Of a stretch of DNA of 64,000 bases, positions 37,149 through 47,308 are shown piece after piece. This stretch comes from Paracoccus sediminis (lineage in GTDB: Bacteria > Pseudomonadota > Alphaproteobacteria > Rhodobacterales > Rhodobacteraceae), in contig NZ_FZNM01000003.1 of NCBI RefSeq assembly GCF_900188295.1, forward strand, positions 124,001 to 188,000, given 5' to 3'. Numbering within the stretch: the first letter of the stretch is position 1; every line of letters begins with the position of its first letter. The notes beneath the pieces were generated by a model. That model saw only the letters and a program-made list of their open reading frames with translations, did not search any database and was not told the DNA's origin. A program made the position numbers and the translations under genes.

Positions 37149-37704
37149 GGGCGGCATGGCGCGGGCAGGTGACGATATGGTCGTTCACCATGCCCGTCGC
37201 CTGCATGAAGGCATAAACGATGACCGGCCCGCAGAACCCGAAGCCCCGCGTCTTCAACGACCTGGACATGGCGGTCGATTCGGCAGTCGCGGTCGGAACC
37301 TCGGCCATGGAGGCAAAGCGGTTCTGAATCGGGCTGCCGTTCACGAAAGACCACAGGAAAGGCGCGAATCCCTCCTGTCCTTCGATGTCCAGAAACGCGC
37401 GGGCGCCGCGCACGGCTGATTCGATCTTGCCGCGATGGCGGACGATGCCGGGGTTTCGCAAGGCGCGGTCGATGCGCATGTCGTCCCACGCCGCCACCCG
37501 TGCGGGATCGAAACCGTCGAATTCCCGACGGAACGCGTCCCGTTTGCGCAGGATGGTGATCCAGGACAGGCCCGCCTGAAAGCCGTCCAGCACCAGCTTT
37601 TCCCACAGCGCGCGCGGATCACGTTCGGGCACGCCCCATTCGGTGTCGTGATATTCGACATAAAGCGGGTCGGTTCCGCACCAGGAACAGCGGTCAGTCA
37701 CCAT
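37123..37704 (-). CDS. tag: DNA-3-methyladenine glycosylase I
   Basis: 193 aa. Removes 3-methyladenine from alkylated DNA. The zinc-binding residues are visible: Cys of CSWCG at the N-terminus, His of EYHDTEWG, and the late NDHIVTCPRH. The central SWITILRKRDAFRREF is the family signature. Convergent with the TlpA-like gene, with 26 nt overlap, so no separate terminator exists. Confidence 0.95.
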   Translation of the reverse strand: MVTDRCSWCGTDPLYVEYHDTEWGVPERDPRALWEKLVLDGFQAGLSWITILRKRDAFRREFDGFDPARVAAWDDMRIDRALRNPGIVRHRGKIESAVRGARAFLDIEGQEGFAPFLWSFVNGSPIQNRFASMAEVPTATAESTAMSRSLKTRGFGFCGPVIVYAFMQATGMVNDHIVTCPRHAALTPPSSAG

Positions 37705-37750
37705 TCGTTAACCCTTTATCCAGAAACCCCTGCCCGTTTACCGCAATTTA

Positions 37751-37763
37751 GGCGATTATCGCC
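37751..37763. promoter_or_regulatory. Inverted repeat in tag-EAL intergenic region
   Basis: GGCGAT-T-ATCGCC, a perfect 13-nt palindrome in an A+T-rich stretch 40 nt before the EAL gene GTG and 47 nt before the tag start. It has the size of a dimeric repressor site. No known regulator is matched. Confidence 0.35.
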
Positions 37764-37802
37764 ATAACGGAACACGGAATGATTGCGCGATAAGGGGCAG
37801 AC

Positions 37803-38621
37803 GTGACCAACGCGAACCCGCCCGCCAAGGGCTCTCCTCTGGAATATGCGATGGACCAGCAAAGCCGGCTGACCCTGCCGTCGGTCAGGCTGGCGGTTGA
37901 AAAAGGCAACGGCGTGCTGGCGTTCCAGCCGGTCGTGCAGGCCCAGCGGACCAGCCGTCCGGCGTTTTACGAAGGGCTGATCCGCATCATCGACGATTCG
38001 GGCCGCATGGTGCCGTTGCGCGATTTCATGCCGTTCGCCGAAACGACCGAACTGGGCCGGCAGATCGACTGCCTGTCGCTGTCGCTGGGTCTCAAGGCCC
38101 TGTCCGAGGATCCGTCGCTGCGGCTGTCCATCAACATGTCGGCGCGGTCCATCGGCTATCCCCAATGGATGGACATCCTGCGCGGCGGCATTTCCGCCGA
38201 TCCGCAGGGCGCCGAACGGCTGATCCTGGAAATCACCGAAAGTTCGGCCATGGGCCTGCCCGATGAGGTCAAGACCTTCATGCGCGAGGTGCAGCGATAC
38301 GGAATCAGCCTGGCCCTGGACGATTTCGGGGCGGGCTATACCTCGTTCCGGTATCTGCGCGACTTCTGCTTCGACATGATAAAGATCGACGGCCAGTTCA
38401 TCCGCGAAATCTCGACCCATCCCGACAATCAGGTGCTGACCCAGGCGCTGATGTCCATTGCACAGCATTTCGACATGTTCACGGTTGCCGAAATGGTCGA
38501 AACGGCGGACGACGCCAGCTTCCTGATCGACAGCGGCATCGACTGCCTGCAAGGCTATTACTTCGGGGCGCCGACCATCGCGCCGCCCTGGAAATCGCCG
38601 CCCTCGGTCGCGCTGCGCTAG
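37803..38621 (+). CDS. EAL-domain protein, putative c-di-GMP phosphodiesterase
   Basis: 272 aa, an EAL domain almost alone. Metal and catalytic residues are retained: E57 in YEGLIR (EGL variant of EAL), N111 (INMSAR), E143 (LEITES), D173-D174 (LDDFGAGY), K194 (IKIDG), E230 (VAEMVET) and Q250 (LQGYYFG). By family criteria it should hydrolyse c-di-GMP. No GGDEF, PAS or membrane part is present, so it is cytosolic. The start is GTG 37803. The nearby 13-nt palindrome may be its operator. Confidence 0.9.
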   Translation: MTNANPPAKGSPLEYAMDQQSRLTLPSVRLAVEKGNGVLAFQPVVQAQRTSRPAFYEGLIRIIDDSGRMVPLRDFMPFAETTELGRQIDCLSLSLGLKALSEDPSLRLSINMSARSIGYPQWMDILRGGISADPQGAERLILEITESSAMGLPDEVKTFMREVQRYGISLALDDFGAGYTSFRYLRDFCFDMIKIDGQFIREISTHPDNQVLTQALMSIAQHFDMFTVAEMVETADDASFLIDSGIDCLQGYYFGAPTIAPPWKSPPSVALR

Positions 38622-38722
38622 CCCCCGCGCCGTAGGTTCGGGCGATCGGCTTGACGTGACGGCACGAACCCGCATCCTGTCCCCGATTCGCCAGTCAACT
38701 GGTCTCAGGGAAGGATCTTGCC

Positions 38723-39895
38723 ATGACCAAAGCCGTTATCGTCTCCGCCGCCCGCACCCCGGTCGGCAGTTTCATGGGGTCGTTTGCCAATGTTCCGGCG
38801 CATGACCTGGGTGCCGCCGTCCTGGCCGAGGTCGTGGCCCGCGCCGGGATCGACCCGGCCGAGGTCGACGAAACCATCCTGGGCCAGGTGCTGACCGCCG
38901 CCCAGGGCCAGAACCCCGGACGCCAGGCGCATATCAAGGCGGGCCTTCCGCCGGAAGCCTCGGCCTGGCTAATCAACCAGGTTTGCGGGTCGGGTTTGCG
39001 TGCCGTGGCGCTGGCGGCCCAGCAGGTGGTGGCGGGCGATGCCAAGGTGGTGTTGGCGGGCGGCCAGGAAAGCATGTCGATGTCCACCCACGCCGCCTAT
39101 CTGCGGTCGGGCCAGAAGATGGGCGACATGCAGTTCGTCGACACGATGATCCGCGACGGATTGTGGGACGCCTTCAACAACTATCACATGGGCACCACGG
39201 CCGAAAACGTCGCCCAGAAATGGCAGATCGGCCGCGACCAGCAGGATGAATTCGCCCTCGCGTCCCAGAACAAGGCCGAGGCCGCGCAAAAGGCGGGCCG
39301 CTTTGACGATGAAATCGTGGCCTATACGGTCAAGACCCGCAAGGGCGACACGGTGGTGGACAAGGACGAATACATCCGCCACGGCGCGACCATCGACGCC
39401 ATGCAGAAGCTGCGGCCCGCGTTTTCCAAGGACGGCTCGGTCACGGCGGGCAATGCGTCGGGCCTGAACGACGGCGCGGCCGCGGTGATGGTGATGACCG
39501 AGGACGAGGCGAGCCGCCGCGGCCTGACGCCGCTGGCCCGCATCGCGTCCTATGCGACGGCGGGGCTGGATCCGGCCATCATGGGCACCGGCCCGATCCC
39601 GGCCAGCCGCAAGGCCCTGGAAAAGGCGGGCTGGTCCGTGAACGACCTGGATCTGGTCGAAGCGAACGAGGCCTTTGCCGCCCAGGCCTGCGCCGTCAAC
39701 AAGGACATGGGCTGGGATCCGGACATCGTGAACGTGAACGGCGGCGCCATCGCCATCGGCCACCCCATCGGCGCTTCGGGCTGCCGGGTGCTGAACACCC
39801 TGCTGTTCGAGATGAAGCGCCGCGACGCCAAAAAGGGCTTGGCTACCCTGTGCATCGGCGGCGGCATGGGCGTCGCCCTGTGCGTCGAACGCTAA
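38723..39895 (+). CDS. phaA: Acetyl-CoA C-acetyltransferase (beta-ketothiolase)
   Basis: 390 aa. Condenses two acetyl-CoA to acetoacetyl-CoA. Catalytic Cys in [18 protein letters not shown], His in [14 protein letters not shown], second Cys in [21 protein letters not shown] before ATG 38723. Forms a pair with phaB for polyhydroxybutyrate and for entry to the ethylmalonyl-CoA pathway. Confidence 0.96.
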   Translation: MTKAVIVSAARTPVGSFMGSFANVPAHDLGAAVLAEVVARAGIDPAEVDETILGQVLTAAQGQNPGRQAHIKAGLPPEASAWLINQVCGSGLRAVALAAQQVVAGDAKVVLAGGQESMSMSTHAAYLRSGQKMGDMQFVDTMIRDGLWDAFNNYHMGTTAENVAQKWQIGRDQQDEFALASQNKAEAAQKAGRFDDEIVAYTVKTRKGDTVVDKDEYIRHGATIDAMQKLRPAFSKDGSVTAGNASGLNDGAAAVMVMTEDEASRRGLTPLARIASYATAGLDPAIMGTGPIPASRKALEKAGWSVNDLDLVEANEAFAAQACAVNKDMGWDPDIVNVNGGAIAIGHPIGASGCRVLNTLLFEMKRRDAKKGLATLCIGGGMGVALCVER

Positions 39896-39903
39896 TGCAG
39901 ACG

Positions 39904-39924
39904 GCGCGCAATGAAGTTGCGCGC
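39904..39924 (+). other. Hairpin in the phaA-phaB spacer
   Basis: GCGCGCAA-TGAAG-TTGCGCGC starting 9 nt after the phaA stop and ending 56 nt before phaB. No U-tract, so rather an mRNA-processing or stability element than a terminator; it could set different levels of PhaA and PhaB. Confidence 0.5.
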
Positions 39925-39980
39925 GGCCCACGGGGCCTGTAGCAATATTTCGGAACGGCCATTGTAAAGGGGAGGGATCA

Positions 39981-40706
<726 letters not shown>

Positions 40707-40726
40707 CCTTGCTGCGACAAAAGAAC

Positions 40727-40753
40727 ACGGCCCGCGCAGATCGCGCGGGCCGT
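40727..40753. terminator. Terminator after phaB
   Basis: ACGGCCCGCGC-AGATC-GCGCGGGCCGT, an 11-bp stem followed by TTTCG, 20 nt after the phaB stop and 25 nt before the convergent DUF465 stop. Usable for both genes. Confidence 0.75.
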
Positions 40754-40778
40754 TTCGATTCCGTCACGGTTCAACGTG

Positions 40779-40943
40779 TCAGTGGGACAGCCGGGAAATC
40801 TCTTCCTTGATTCGAAGTTTCTCGCGCTTCATGGCCTTGATCTGTAGATCGCTGGATCCGGGGCTTCTTTGCTCCTTTTCAACGGCGTCTGAAAGCACCT
40901 GATGTTTCTTGCGCAGTTCCTCGACGTGGGAAGCAACCGACAT
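40779..40943 (-). CDS. DUF465 (YdcH-like) small coiled-coil protein
   Basis: 54 aa: SVASHVEELRKKHQVLSDAVEKEQ and DLQIKAMKREKLRIKEEISRL, a two-helix coiled-coil typical of DUF465. ATG 40943 has AGGAGG close upstream. The frame is open for 15 more codons, but that lacks family similarity. Function unknown; common and short in proteobacteria. Confidence 0.88.
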   Translation of the reverse strand: MSVASHVEELRKKHQVLSDAVEKEQRSPGSSDLQIKAMKREKLRIKEEISRLSH

Positions 40944-41003
40944 CGCGTCCTCCTGTATAGGTTGAGTCGAACAGGACGATTGCAGCACAGGCCTTGGCGT
41001 CTG

Positions 41004-41762
41004 TCACGAACCTTTTGCAAACAACCGCGCGAGCGGCGCACCATCGCGCAGCACGGCGGATGCCGCGTCTGTCAGATCCTCTTGGTCGCCCGCATGGGCA
41101 GGGGCGCTGTGCATCACGAACGGCGCCAGCAGCCGCAGCGGTCCCCGCGCGCCCTTTTGCGCCCGCAGGATCACGCGGCCCGCCTCGCGTCCCGCACGCG
41201 CTGCGATGGGCAGAACCGCCACGGACCCTGCCCGCCCCGACAGCGCGGTCAGCATCCCGTCCAGCCGGTCGGCCCGCTGGATCAGCGTCAGGACACCGCC
41301 CGGTTGCAAACGCCGCAGCCCCGCGTCGATCCACAGGGCCAGCGGCGTATCCTCGCGCCGCGCAAGGGACCGTCCGTTATCGGGCGGCGGCGTACCGTCC
41401 AGGAAGTAGGGTGGATTGGCAATGACGTGATCCACGGTGAGGGCGCGCAGTTCCGCGGGGGGGCGGACCAGATCCCCGACAAGCACCCGCATGTCCATCC
41501 CGTTGGCCGCCGCATTCCGACGCGCCAACTCCGCGTAATCCGCCTGCCGTTCCAGCCCGGCCAGCCGCAGCCCCGGCACCCGCCAGCCCAGGCACAGGCT
41601 GGCCACCCCGGCCCCGCAGCCCAGTTCCAGCACCGATTGCCCCCCTGTCGCCGGACAGGCCGCCGCCAGCATCACCGCATCGGCCCCCGACCGAAAGCCG
41701 CGCCGGGGCTGCGCGATCCGCAACCGCCCGCCCAGAAAACCGTCGTCCGAAAGCTCAGTCAT
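41004..41762 (-). CDS. TrmN6/YfiC-type methyltransferase
   Basis: 252 aa. GGRLRIAQPRRGFRSGADAVML is the typical N-terminus of the tRNA1(Val) (adenine-37-N6) methyltransferase group. SAM motif VLELGCGAGVASLCL and the N6-adenine motif NPPYF are intact. The start at 41762 overlaps the DUF2007 stop by 8 nt; in-frame ATGs up to 41804 lie inside DUF2007. Likely tRNA substrate by family, not proven. Confidence 0.85.
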   Translation of the reverse strand: MTELSDDGFLGGRLRIAQPRRGFRSGADAVMLAAACPATGGQSVLELGCGAGVASLCLGWRVPGLRLAGLERQADYAELARRNAAANGMDMRVLVGDLVRPPAELRALTVDHVIANPPYFLDGTPPPDNGRSLARREDTPLALWIDAGLRRLQPGGVLTLIQRADRLDGMLTALSGRAGSVAVLPIAARAGREAGRVILRAQKGARGPLRLLAPFVMHSAPAHAGDQEDLTDAASAVLRDGAPLARLFAKGS

Positions 41763-41964
41763 CCAGCCCGGCATCGCGCAGGACGGCGCGGGCCATGAAT
41801 TCATGGCGGTCCGCGACCATCAGCCGCTGCGGCAGAATGCCCAGCGACCCTTCCAGCACGCTCATGTGCTGGTCCATCTGAAAGGCGGGGATGCCTTCGT
41901 CTTCCAGCAGGCCCAGGGCACGGGACATGCGGACGGGATCATTGCTGCGGAACAGTTCTTTCAT
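41755..41964 (-). CDS. DUF2007 family small protein
   Basis: 69 aa: MKELFRSNDPVRMSRALGLL, then EGIPAFQMDQHMSVLEGSLG and LPQRLMVADRH, the beta-alpha-beta pattern of DUF2007 (PII-like fold, called putative signal transducing protein). Overlaps the methyltransferase gene by 8 nt, so they are cotranscribed. Divergent from the polyprenyl synthase gene. Confidence 0.88.
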   Translation of the reverse strand: MKELFRSNDPVRMSRALGLLEDEGIPAFQMDQHMSVLEGSLGILPQRLMVADRHEFMARAVLRDAGLDD

Positions 41965-42039
41965 GGACGGAACGCTAGGCGGCGGTTGCGCAATTGTCGA
42001 GGGCGTGGCAAGGGACGGGCGCGGCACGGGGATATGGTC

Positions 42040-43041
42040 ATGGGTGTGCAGGAAAACATGCAGAAACCGCTGGACCGGCTGTCCGAGGCGCTGAGCGCCG
42101 AGATGGACGCCGTCAACACCCTGATCCGCCAGCGGATGTCCAGCGAACACGCCCCTCGCATCCCCGAGGTGACGGCCCATCTGATCGAGGCCGGGGGCAA
42201 GCGCCTGCGGCCGATGCTGACCCTGGCCGCCGCGCGGATCATGGGCTATGACGGCCCGTTCCACGTGCATCTGGCCGCGACGGTCGAATTCATCCACACC
42301 GCGACGCTGCTGCACGACGATGTGGTCGATGAAAGCCGCCAGCGGCGCGGGCGGCCGACCGCGAACCTGTTGTGGGACAACAAGTCCAGCGTCCTGGTGG
42401 GCGATTATCTGTTCGCCCGCAGCTTTCAGTTGATGGTGGAACCCGGCAACCTGCGCACGCTGGAGATCCTGTCGAACGCCGCCGCCACCATCGCCGAGGG
42501 CGAGGTGCTGCAACTGACCGCCGCCCAGGATCTGCGCACGGACGAGGCCATTTATCTGAAGGTCGTGCGCGGCAAGACCGCCGCTCTGTTTTCCGCCGCG
42601 ACCGAGGTGGGCGGCGTCATCGCGGGCGCCGGCCCCGACCAGGTTCAGGCGCTGTTCGATTACGGCGATGCCCTGGGAATCAGTTTCCAGATCGTCGACG
42701 ACCTTCTGGATTACGGCGGCGCCACGGAAACCATCGGCAAGAACGTGGGTGACGATTTCCGCGAACGCAAGCTGACCCTGCCCGTCATCAAGGCGGTGGC
42801 CCGCGCCGATGCGCCCGAACGCGCCTTCTGGTCGCGGGTCATCGAGGCGGGCGATCAGCAGGACGGCGATCTGGAACGGGCGCTTGGCCTGCTGGCCCGC
42901 CATGGCGCGATGGAGGCCGCGCGCGCCGACGCCCTGGGCTGGTCGGCCAAGGCCAAGGCCGCGCTGACCAAGCTGCCCCCCCATTCGATCCGCGACATGC
43001 TGGCGGACATGGCGGATTTCGTCGTCAGCCGCGTCGCCTGA
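42040..43041 (+). CDS. ispB: Polyprenyl diphosphate synthase (ubiquinone side chain)
   Basis: 333 aa trans-prenyltransferase. First aspartate-rich motif LLHDDVVDESRQRRG, second QIVDDLLDY, plus GGKRLRPML. By analogy with Q10-producing relatives, it probably makes the decaprenyl tail of ubiquinone; chain length is not readable with certainty. In-frame starts at 42034, 42040 and 42058; 42040 is chosen as GGGGAT lies 6 nt upstream and MGVQENMQKPLDRLS fits relatives. The following 258 nt (43042-43299) show nothing I can name. Confidence 0.9.
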   Translation: MGVQENMQKPLDRLSEALSAEMDAVNTLIRQRMSSEHAPRIPEVTAHLIEAGGKRLRPMLTLAAARIMGYDGPFHVHLAATVEFIHTATLLHDDVVDESRQRRGRPTANLLWDNKSSVLVGDYLFARSFQLMVEPGNLRTLEILSNAAATIAEGEVLQLTAAQDLRTDEAIYLKVVRGKTAALFSAATEVGGVIAGAGPDQVQALFDYGDALGISFQIVDDLLDYGGATETIGKNVGDDFRERKLTLPVIKAVARADAPERAFWSRVIEAGDQQDGDLERALGLLARHGAMEAARADALGWSAKAKAALTKLPPHSIRDMLADMADFVVSRVA

Positions 43042-43299
43042 TTCCGTCGCACGCGCAGGGTTCGGCGTGCCGGATTCGATCGCGGATTCAGACGTTTCGG
43101 CAAGGTCCATGCACGTCATGCGGGCATCGCCGAAACCAGATCTGCATTCTTTTTGTGCGATGCGCCGCGACAAGGCCCGCCAAAGCGGCAATTCTCGTTC
43201 CAAGCTGGACCACCCTTGCCCGAAGCCTGTGCAACGGCGCCGAACCCCGGAATGAAAGGGCATCGGCGGCGCGTCCGGTGCCGCATGGAAGGGGATTCG

Positions 43300-44706
43300 A
43301 TGATGACAAGGGCTGCTCCCTTACTTGCCACCGCCGCGCTTTGGGCTGCGGCACCCAGTTTCGCGCAGGACGCTGCCGTCGCGGTCGAGGCCGTGGCCCC
43401 GGTGCCGGACAAGGGCGACACGACCTGGATGCTGATTTCCGCCATCCTGGTGATGATGATGACGCTGCCGGGCCTGGCGCTGTTCTATGGCGGGCTGGTG
43501 CGTGCCAAGAACATGCTGTCGGTGCTGATGCAGGTGCTGACGGTATTCAGCCTGATGGTGATCCTGTGGGTGGCCTTCGGGTATTCGCTGGCCTTCACCG
43601 GCGCGGCCACGGCCGAGGACGTGACCGTCTTCACCCCCTATATCGGCGGTCTGTCCAAGATGTTCCTGTCGGGCGTCACCACCGCCTCCAACGTCGAGGG
43701 ATTCAGCGCCGGCGTGGTGATTCCGGAACTGTCCTTCGTGATCTTCCAGATGGCCTTCGCTTGCATCGCGTCGGCCCTGATCGTCGGCGCCACGGCGGAA
43801 CGGCTGAAGTTCAGCGCGATCCTGATGTTTGTGGTGATCTGGTTCTTCTTTTCGTATCTGCCCATGGCGCACATGGTCTGGTGGTGGGGCGGCCCCAGCG
43901 CCTATGACGCGCCTTCGGGCCTGCTGTTCGGCCACGGCGCCCTGGATTTCGCGGGCGGCACGGTCATCCACATCAACGCGGGCGTGGCCGGTCTGGTCGC
44001 CGCGATGGTCGCCGGTCCCCGCATCGGCTATCGCAAGGAACTGCTGGCGCCGCACAACCTGACCTTCACGCTGGTCGGCGGCTGCCTGCTGTGGATCGGC
44101 TGGTTCGGCTTCAACGCCGGATCCAACCTGGAAGCGAACGGCCTGACCGCCCTGGCAATGGTCAACACCGCTGTCGCCACCGCCGCGGGCGTTCTGGCAT
44201 GGTCGTTCGGCGAATGGACGTTTCGCGGCCATCCCAGCCTGCTGGGCGGCATCTCGGGCGCCATCGCGGGCCTGGTGGGCATCACCCCGGCGGCGGGTTT
44301 CGTCGGCCCGATGGGCGCCATCGCCATCGGCCTGACCGCGGGCCTGCTTTGCATGTGGTTCGTGATCGCCATGAAGCCGCGCATGGGCATCGACGACAGC
44401 CTGGACGTGTTCGGCATCCACGGCATCGGCGGCATCGTCGGCGCGATCCTGACGGGCGTGTTCGCCGCGCCGTCGCTGGGCGGGACGGGCGTGTTCGATT
44501 ACGGCGCCAACGCGGTGGCCGAATTCGCCATGGGCGCGCAGGTCTGGAACCAGACGCTGGGCGTCGTGATTGCGGTCCTGTGGTCGGGCGTCGTGTCCTT
44601 TGTCGCCATCCACATCGTCAAGGCGCTGATCGGGCTGCGCGTGGCCGATAACGACGAACGCCAGGGCCTGGACATCACCACCCACGGCGAAAACGCCTAT
44701 AACTGA
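43300..44706 (+). CDS. amt: Ammonium transporter
   Basis: 468 aa. Signal-like N-terminus AAPLLATAALWAAAPSFA, then about eleven helices. Typical Amt motifs: LALFYGGLVRAKN, GGTVIHINAGVAGLVAA (pore His), and DVFGIHGIGGIVG (second pore His). Conducts NH4+/NH3 at low supply. GGAAGGGG precedes ATG 43300 (43303 is equally possible). A PII gene (glnK), the usual neighbour of amt, is absent from both sides. A strong hairpin follows. Confidence 0.95.
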   Translation: MMTRAAPLLATAALWAAAPSFAQDAAVAVEAVAPVPDKGDTTWMLISAILVMMMTLPGLALFYGGLVRAKNMLSVLMQVLTVFSLMVILWVAFGYSLAFTGAATAEDVTVFTPYIGGLSKMFLSGVTTASNVEGFSAGVVIPELSFVIFQMAFACIASALIVGATAERLKFSAILMFVVIWFFFSYLPMAHMVWWWGGPSAYDAPSGLLFGHGALDFAGGTVIHINAGVAGLVAAMVAGPRIGYRKELLAPHNLTFTLVGGCLLWIGWFGFNAGSNLEANGLTALAMVNTAVATAAGVLAWSFGEWTFRGHPSLLGGISGAIAGLVGITPAAGFVGPMGAIAIGLTAGLLCMWFVIAMKPRMGIDDSLDVFGIHGIGGIVGAILTGVFAAPSLGGTGVFDYGANAVAEFAMGAQVWNQTLGVVIAVLWSGVVSFVAIHIVKALIGLRVADNDERQGLDITTHGENAYN

Positions 44707-44716
44707 GACAAGCGGC

Positions 44717-44755
44717 CCTGCGACAGGCCCGGCCGTCCGCCGGGCCTGTCGCAGG
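44717..44755 (+). terminator. Long perfect hairpin after amt
   Basis: 17-bp perfect stem (44717-44733 with 44739-44755; CCTGCGACAGGCCCGGC and its complement) with a 5-nt loop, 10 nt after the amt stop. No U-tract follows, so termination may need Rho, or the hairpin protects the mRNA end. Confidence 0.7.
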
Positions 44756-44863
44756 CGCAAATCACGGATTGGTGCGGGCAATTCCCCTTTTGCGATTCCT
44801 GGTGTAGGGTGGCGCCCAATTCGGCCGGCAAACGGCCAGGACAGTCACGCAGGCCCCTGACCC

Positions 44864-47125
44864 ATGAAACGACCGAACGGTACCCCGAAGCGCACGGGCC
44901 GCAGCCCTGTTGCCGACAAACGCACGACCACCCCGGTCGAGCCGGATTCCCCCGTGCGACGCCACAAGGCCCCCGCCCGGCGCGGCAATGTCGTGGCGCG
45001 CACGATCGCGGGCACCGTCGTCCTGATCTGGCGCATCCTGTGGGGGTCGATCTGGCGGCTGGCCATGGTCGTGGCCCTGATCGTCGGCGGCGCCACCGCC
45101 TATTTCTATGCCAGCCTGCCGGAACCCGAGGCCCTGTTCGACGCCCGCGCGCGCGGGTCCGTCACCATGCTGGACAAGGACGGCGAGGTCTTTGCCTGGC
45201 GGGGCGAAACCTATGGCGCCGTGACCAGCGACCAGATCGCCCCGGTCCTAAAGGAAGCCGTGATCGCGACCGAGGATCGCCGCTTCAACTGGCATTTCGG
45301 CATCAGCCCGCGCGGCATCGCCAGCGCCATCAGGATCAACATGGCCGAGGGCCGCGGCCCGCTGGAAGGCAACGGCGGATCGACCATAACCCAGCAGGTC
45401 GCGAAACTGCTGTGCCTGGGCGACACCTTCGACCCGATCCGCTGGAAGAACGAGGCCGAGTTCGAACAGGACTGCCGCGTCACCTCGCTGTGGCGCAAGA
45501 TCAAGGAAGTTCCCTATTCCTTTGCCTTGGAAGCCAAGTATTCCAAGGATGACATCCTCAGCATCTACATGAACCGGTCCTACATGGGCGGCGGGGCGCG
45601 CGGGTTCGAGGCCGCAAGCCAGCGGTATTTCAACAAGCCCGCATCCGACGTGAATGCGGCCGAGGCCGCGATGCTGGCGGGCCTTTTGCAGGCGCCCAGC
45701 TATTTCGCGCCGACCGCGAACCTGGAACGCAGCCGGAATCGCGCCAGCATCGTTCTGGGCCTGATGACCGAGGAAGGCTATCTGACCCCGGCCGAGGCCG
45801 AGGAAGCCCGCGCCAATCCTGCGCGCCTGTCCCAGGCGGCCGAGGCGCGGGCAGGCGGATACTTTGCCGACTGGGTGATGGAATCCGGTCCCGGCTTCCT
45901 GACCAGCGAAACGACCGAGGACGTGACGATCCGCACGACCTTCGACCAGCGGATCCAGACCGCCGCCGAACGCGCGCTGAGCCGGGTCTTCGACGAAAAG
46001 GTCAACGACAACAGCAAGGCCGAGGCCGCGGTGGTCGTGATGTCCGCCGACGGCGCGGTGCGCGCCATGATTGGCGGGCGCGACAGCATCGTGAACGGCG
46101 CCTTCAACCGTGCCGTCCAGGCCAAGCGCCAGACTGGATCCAGTTTCAAGCCCTTTGTCTTTGCCGCCGCGCTCGAGGCCGGCTATGGCCCCGGCGACCG
46201 GGTCGAGGACGGGCCGCTGACGATCCGTATTCCGGGCGGGCGTCCCTGGTCGCCTCAGAACTATACCCGCCGCTTCTATGGCGCGGTGTCGCTGACCACC
46301 GCGCTGAAACAGTCGCTGAACACCGCCACCATCCGCCTGCAAGAGGCGGTGGGCCGCGATCAGGTGCGCCGCGTCGCCTATGACTTCGGCATCGTCAGCA
46401 ACCTGACCACCAGTCCGTCCCTGGGCCTGGGCGCGTCGGAAGCCACGCTGATGGAACTGACCGGCGCCTATGCGGGCATCCGCAACGGCGGCACCTCGGT
46501 CGCGCCCTACGGGCTTGTCGAACTGCGCATCGCGGGCGACGACCAGCCATTGATGGGCCAGTCGGGCGGCATGGGCCAGCGCGTCATCAGCCAGCGCGCG
46601 GCGGGCCAGCTCATCTACATGATGCAGCAGGTGATCGACAGCGGCACCGGCACCCGCGCCAAGATGGGCAGCCGTCCCGTGGCGGGCAAGACCGGCACCA
46701 CCAGCAGCTATCGCGACGCCTGGTTCGTGGGCTTTTCCGAACAGTATGTCGTGGGCGTCTGGATGGGGAACGACGACAATACGCCCCTGAAAGGCGTCAC
46801 TGGCGGCGGACTTCCTGCCGAAATCTGGCAGGCCGTGATGACCGACATCCACGAGGGGTTGCCGGAACTGCCCCTGTCCACGGTATCCCCGGACGGCAGC
46901 GGCATCCTGCTGTCGAACGACGGCGCGCCCAAGGTCGTGACTTCGGGGTCGGCGGACGATCCTTTGGCAGCAGCGTTGGCGGGGGCGGTGAATTCGGCCA
47001 ATCCGGGGGGTGGACAAGTGGTGGGCACGCCGGTTACAGCCCCGCAGACGCCGGGCGACAGCAGCACGGCCAGTTCGGATGATGCGCTGAGCCGGGCGCT
47101 GAACGGGATCCTGGGGGCGAATTGA
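44864..47125 (+). CDS. Class A penicillin-binding protein (transglycosylase/transpeptidase)
   Basis: 753 aa. Basic N-terminus, one membrane helix near residues 66-84 (LAMVVALIVGGATAYFY), then the GT51 domain (ATEDRRFNWHFGISPRG, GNGGSTITQQVAK, MNRSYMGGGARGFEAA). The transpeptidase domain has TGSSFKPF (SXXK), SLN and KTGTT. The C-terminus is Gly/Ser/Thr-rich. Polymerises and crosslinks peptidoglycan at the inner membrane. Assigned to the PBP1 group; the subclass (1A or 1C) is uncertain. Standalone gene. Confidence 0.94.
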   Translation: MKRPNGTPKRTGRSPVADKRTTTPVEPDSPVRRHKAPARRGNVVARTIAGTVVLIWRILWGSIWRLAMVVALIVGGATAYFYASLPEPEALFDARARGSVTMLDKDGEVFAWRGETYGAVTSDQIAPVLKEAVIATEDRRFNWHFGISPRGIASAIRINMAEGRGPLEGNGGSTITQQVAKLLCLGDTFDPIRWKNEAEFEQDCRVTSLWRKIKEVPYSFALEAKYSKDDILSIYMNRSYMGGGARGFEAASQRYFNKPASDVNAAEAAMLAGLLQAPSYFAPTANLERSRNRASIVLGLMTEEGYLTPAEAEEARANPARLSQAAEARAGGYFADWVMESGPGFLTSETTEDVTIRTTFDQRIQTAAERALSRVFDEKVNDNSKAEAAVVVMSADGAVRAMIGGRDSIVNGAFNRAVQAKRQTGSSFKPFVFAAALEAGYGPGDRVEDGPLTIRIPGGRPWSPQNYTRRFYGAVSLTTALKQSLNTATIRLQEAVGRDQVRRVAYDFGIVSNLTTSPSLGLGASEATLMELTGAYAGIRNGGTSVAPYGLVELRIAGDDQPLMGQSGGMGQRVISQRAAGQLIYMMQQVIDSGTGTRAKMGSRPVAGKTGTTSSYRDAWFVGFSEQYVVGVWMGNDDNTPLKGVTGGGLPAEIWQAVMTDIHEGLPELPLSTVSPDGSGILLSNDGAPKVVTSGSADDPLAAALAGAVNSANPGGGQVVGTPVTAPQTPGDSSTASSDDALSRALNGILGAN

Positions 47126-47308
47126 CGCCTGATGGCGGGCGGCGCCATTGACGCGGCCCCCACATCCCTCCTAGGCTTTCACGACTGGAAAAGGCAGGGT
47201 CGTGTCGGCAGGGTGATGGCCAGCAGCACGTTCATCGACCGGGTTGCGATCGCCAGTCTGACCATTTCCTTTTCGGGCGCCGCAACATGGAAACAGCAGG
47301 ACGGCGAG

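Noticed and set aside
38652..38680. TTGACG before phaA as a promoter
   Set aside because: No acceptable -10 box at 16-18 nt distance.
43207..43219. Possible sigma54 promoter (TGG...TTGC) before amt
   Set aside because: GG and GC are separated by 9 nt instead of the required 10, and the -24 element is poor.
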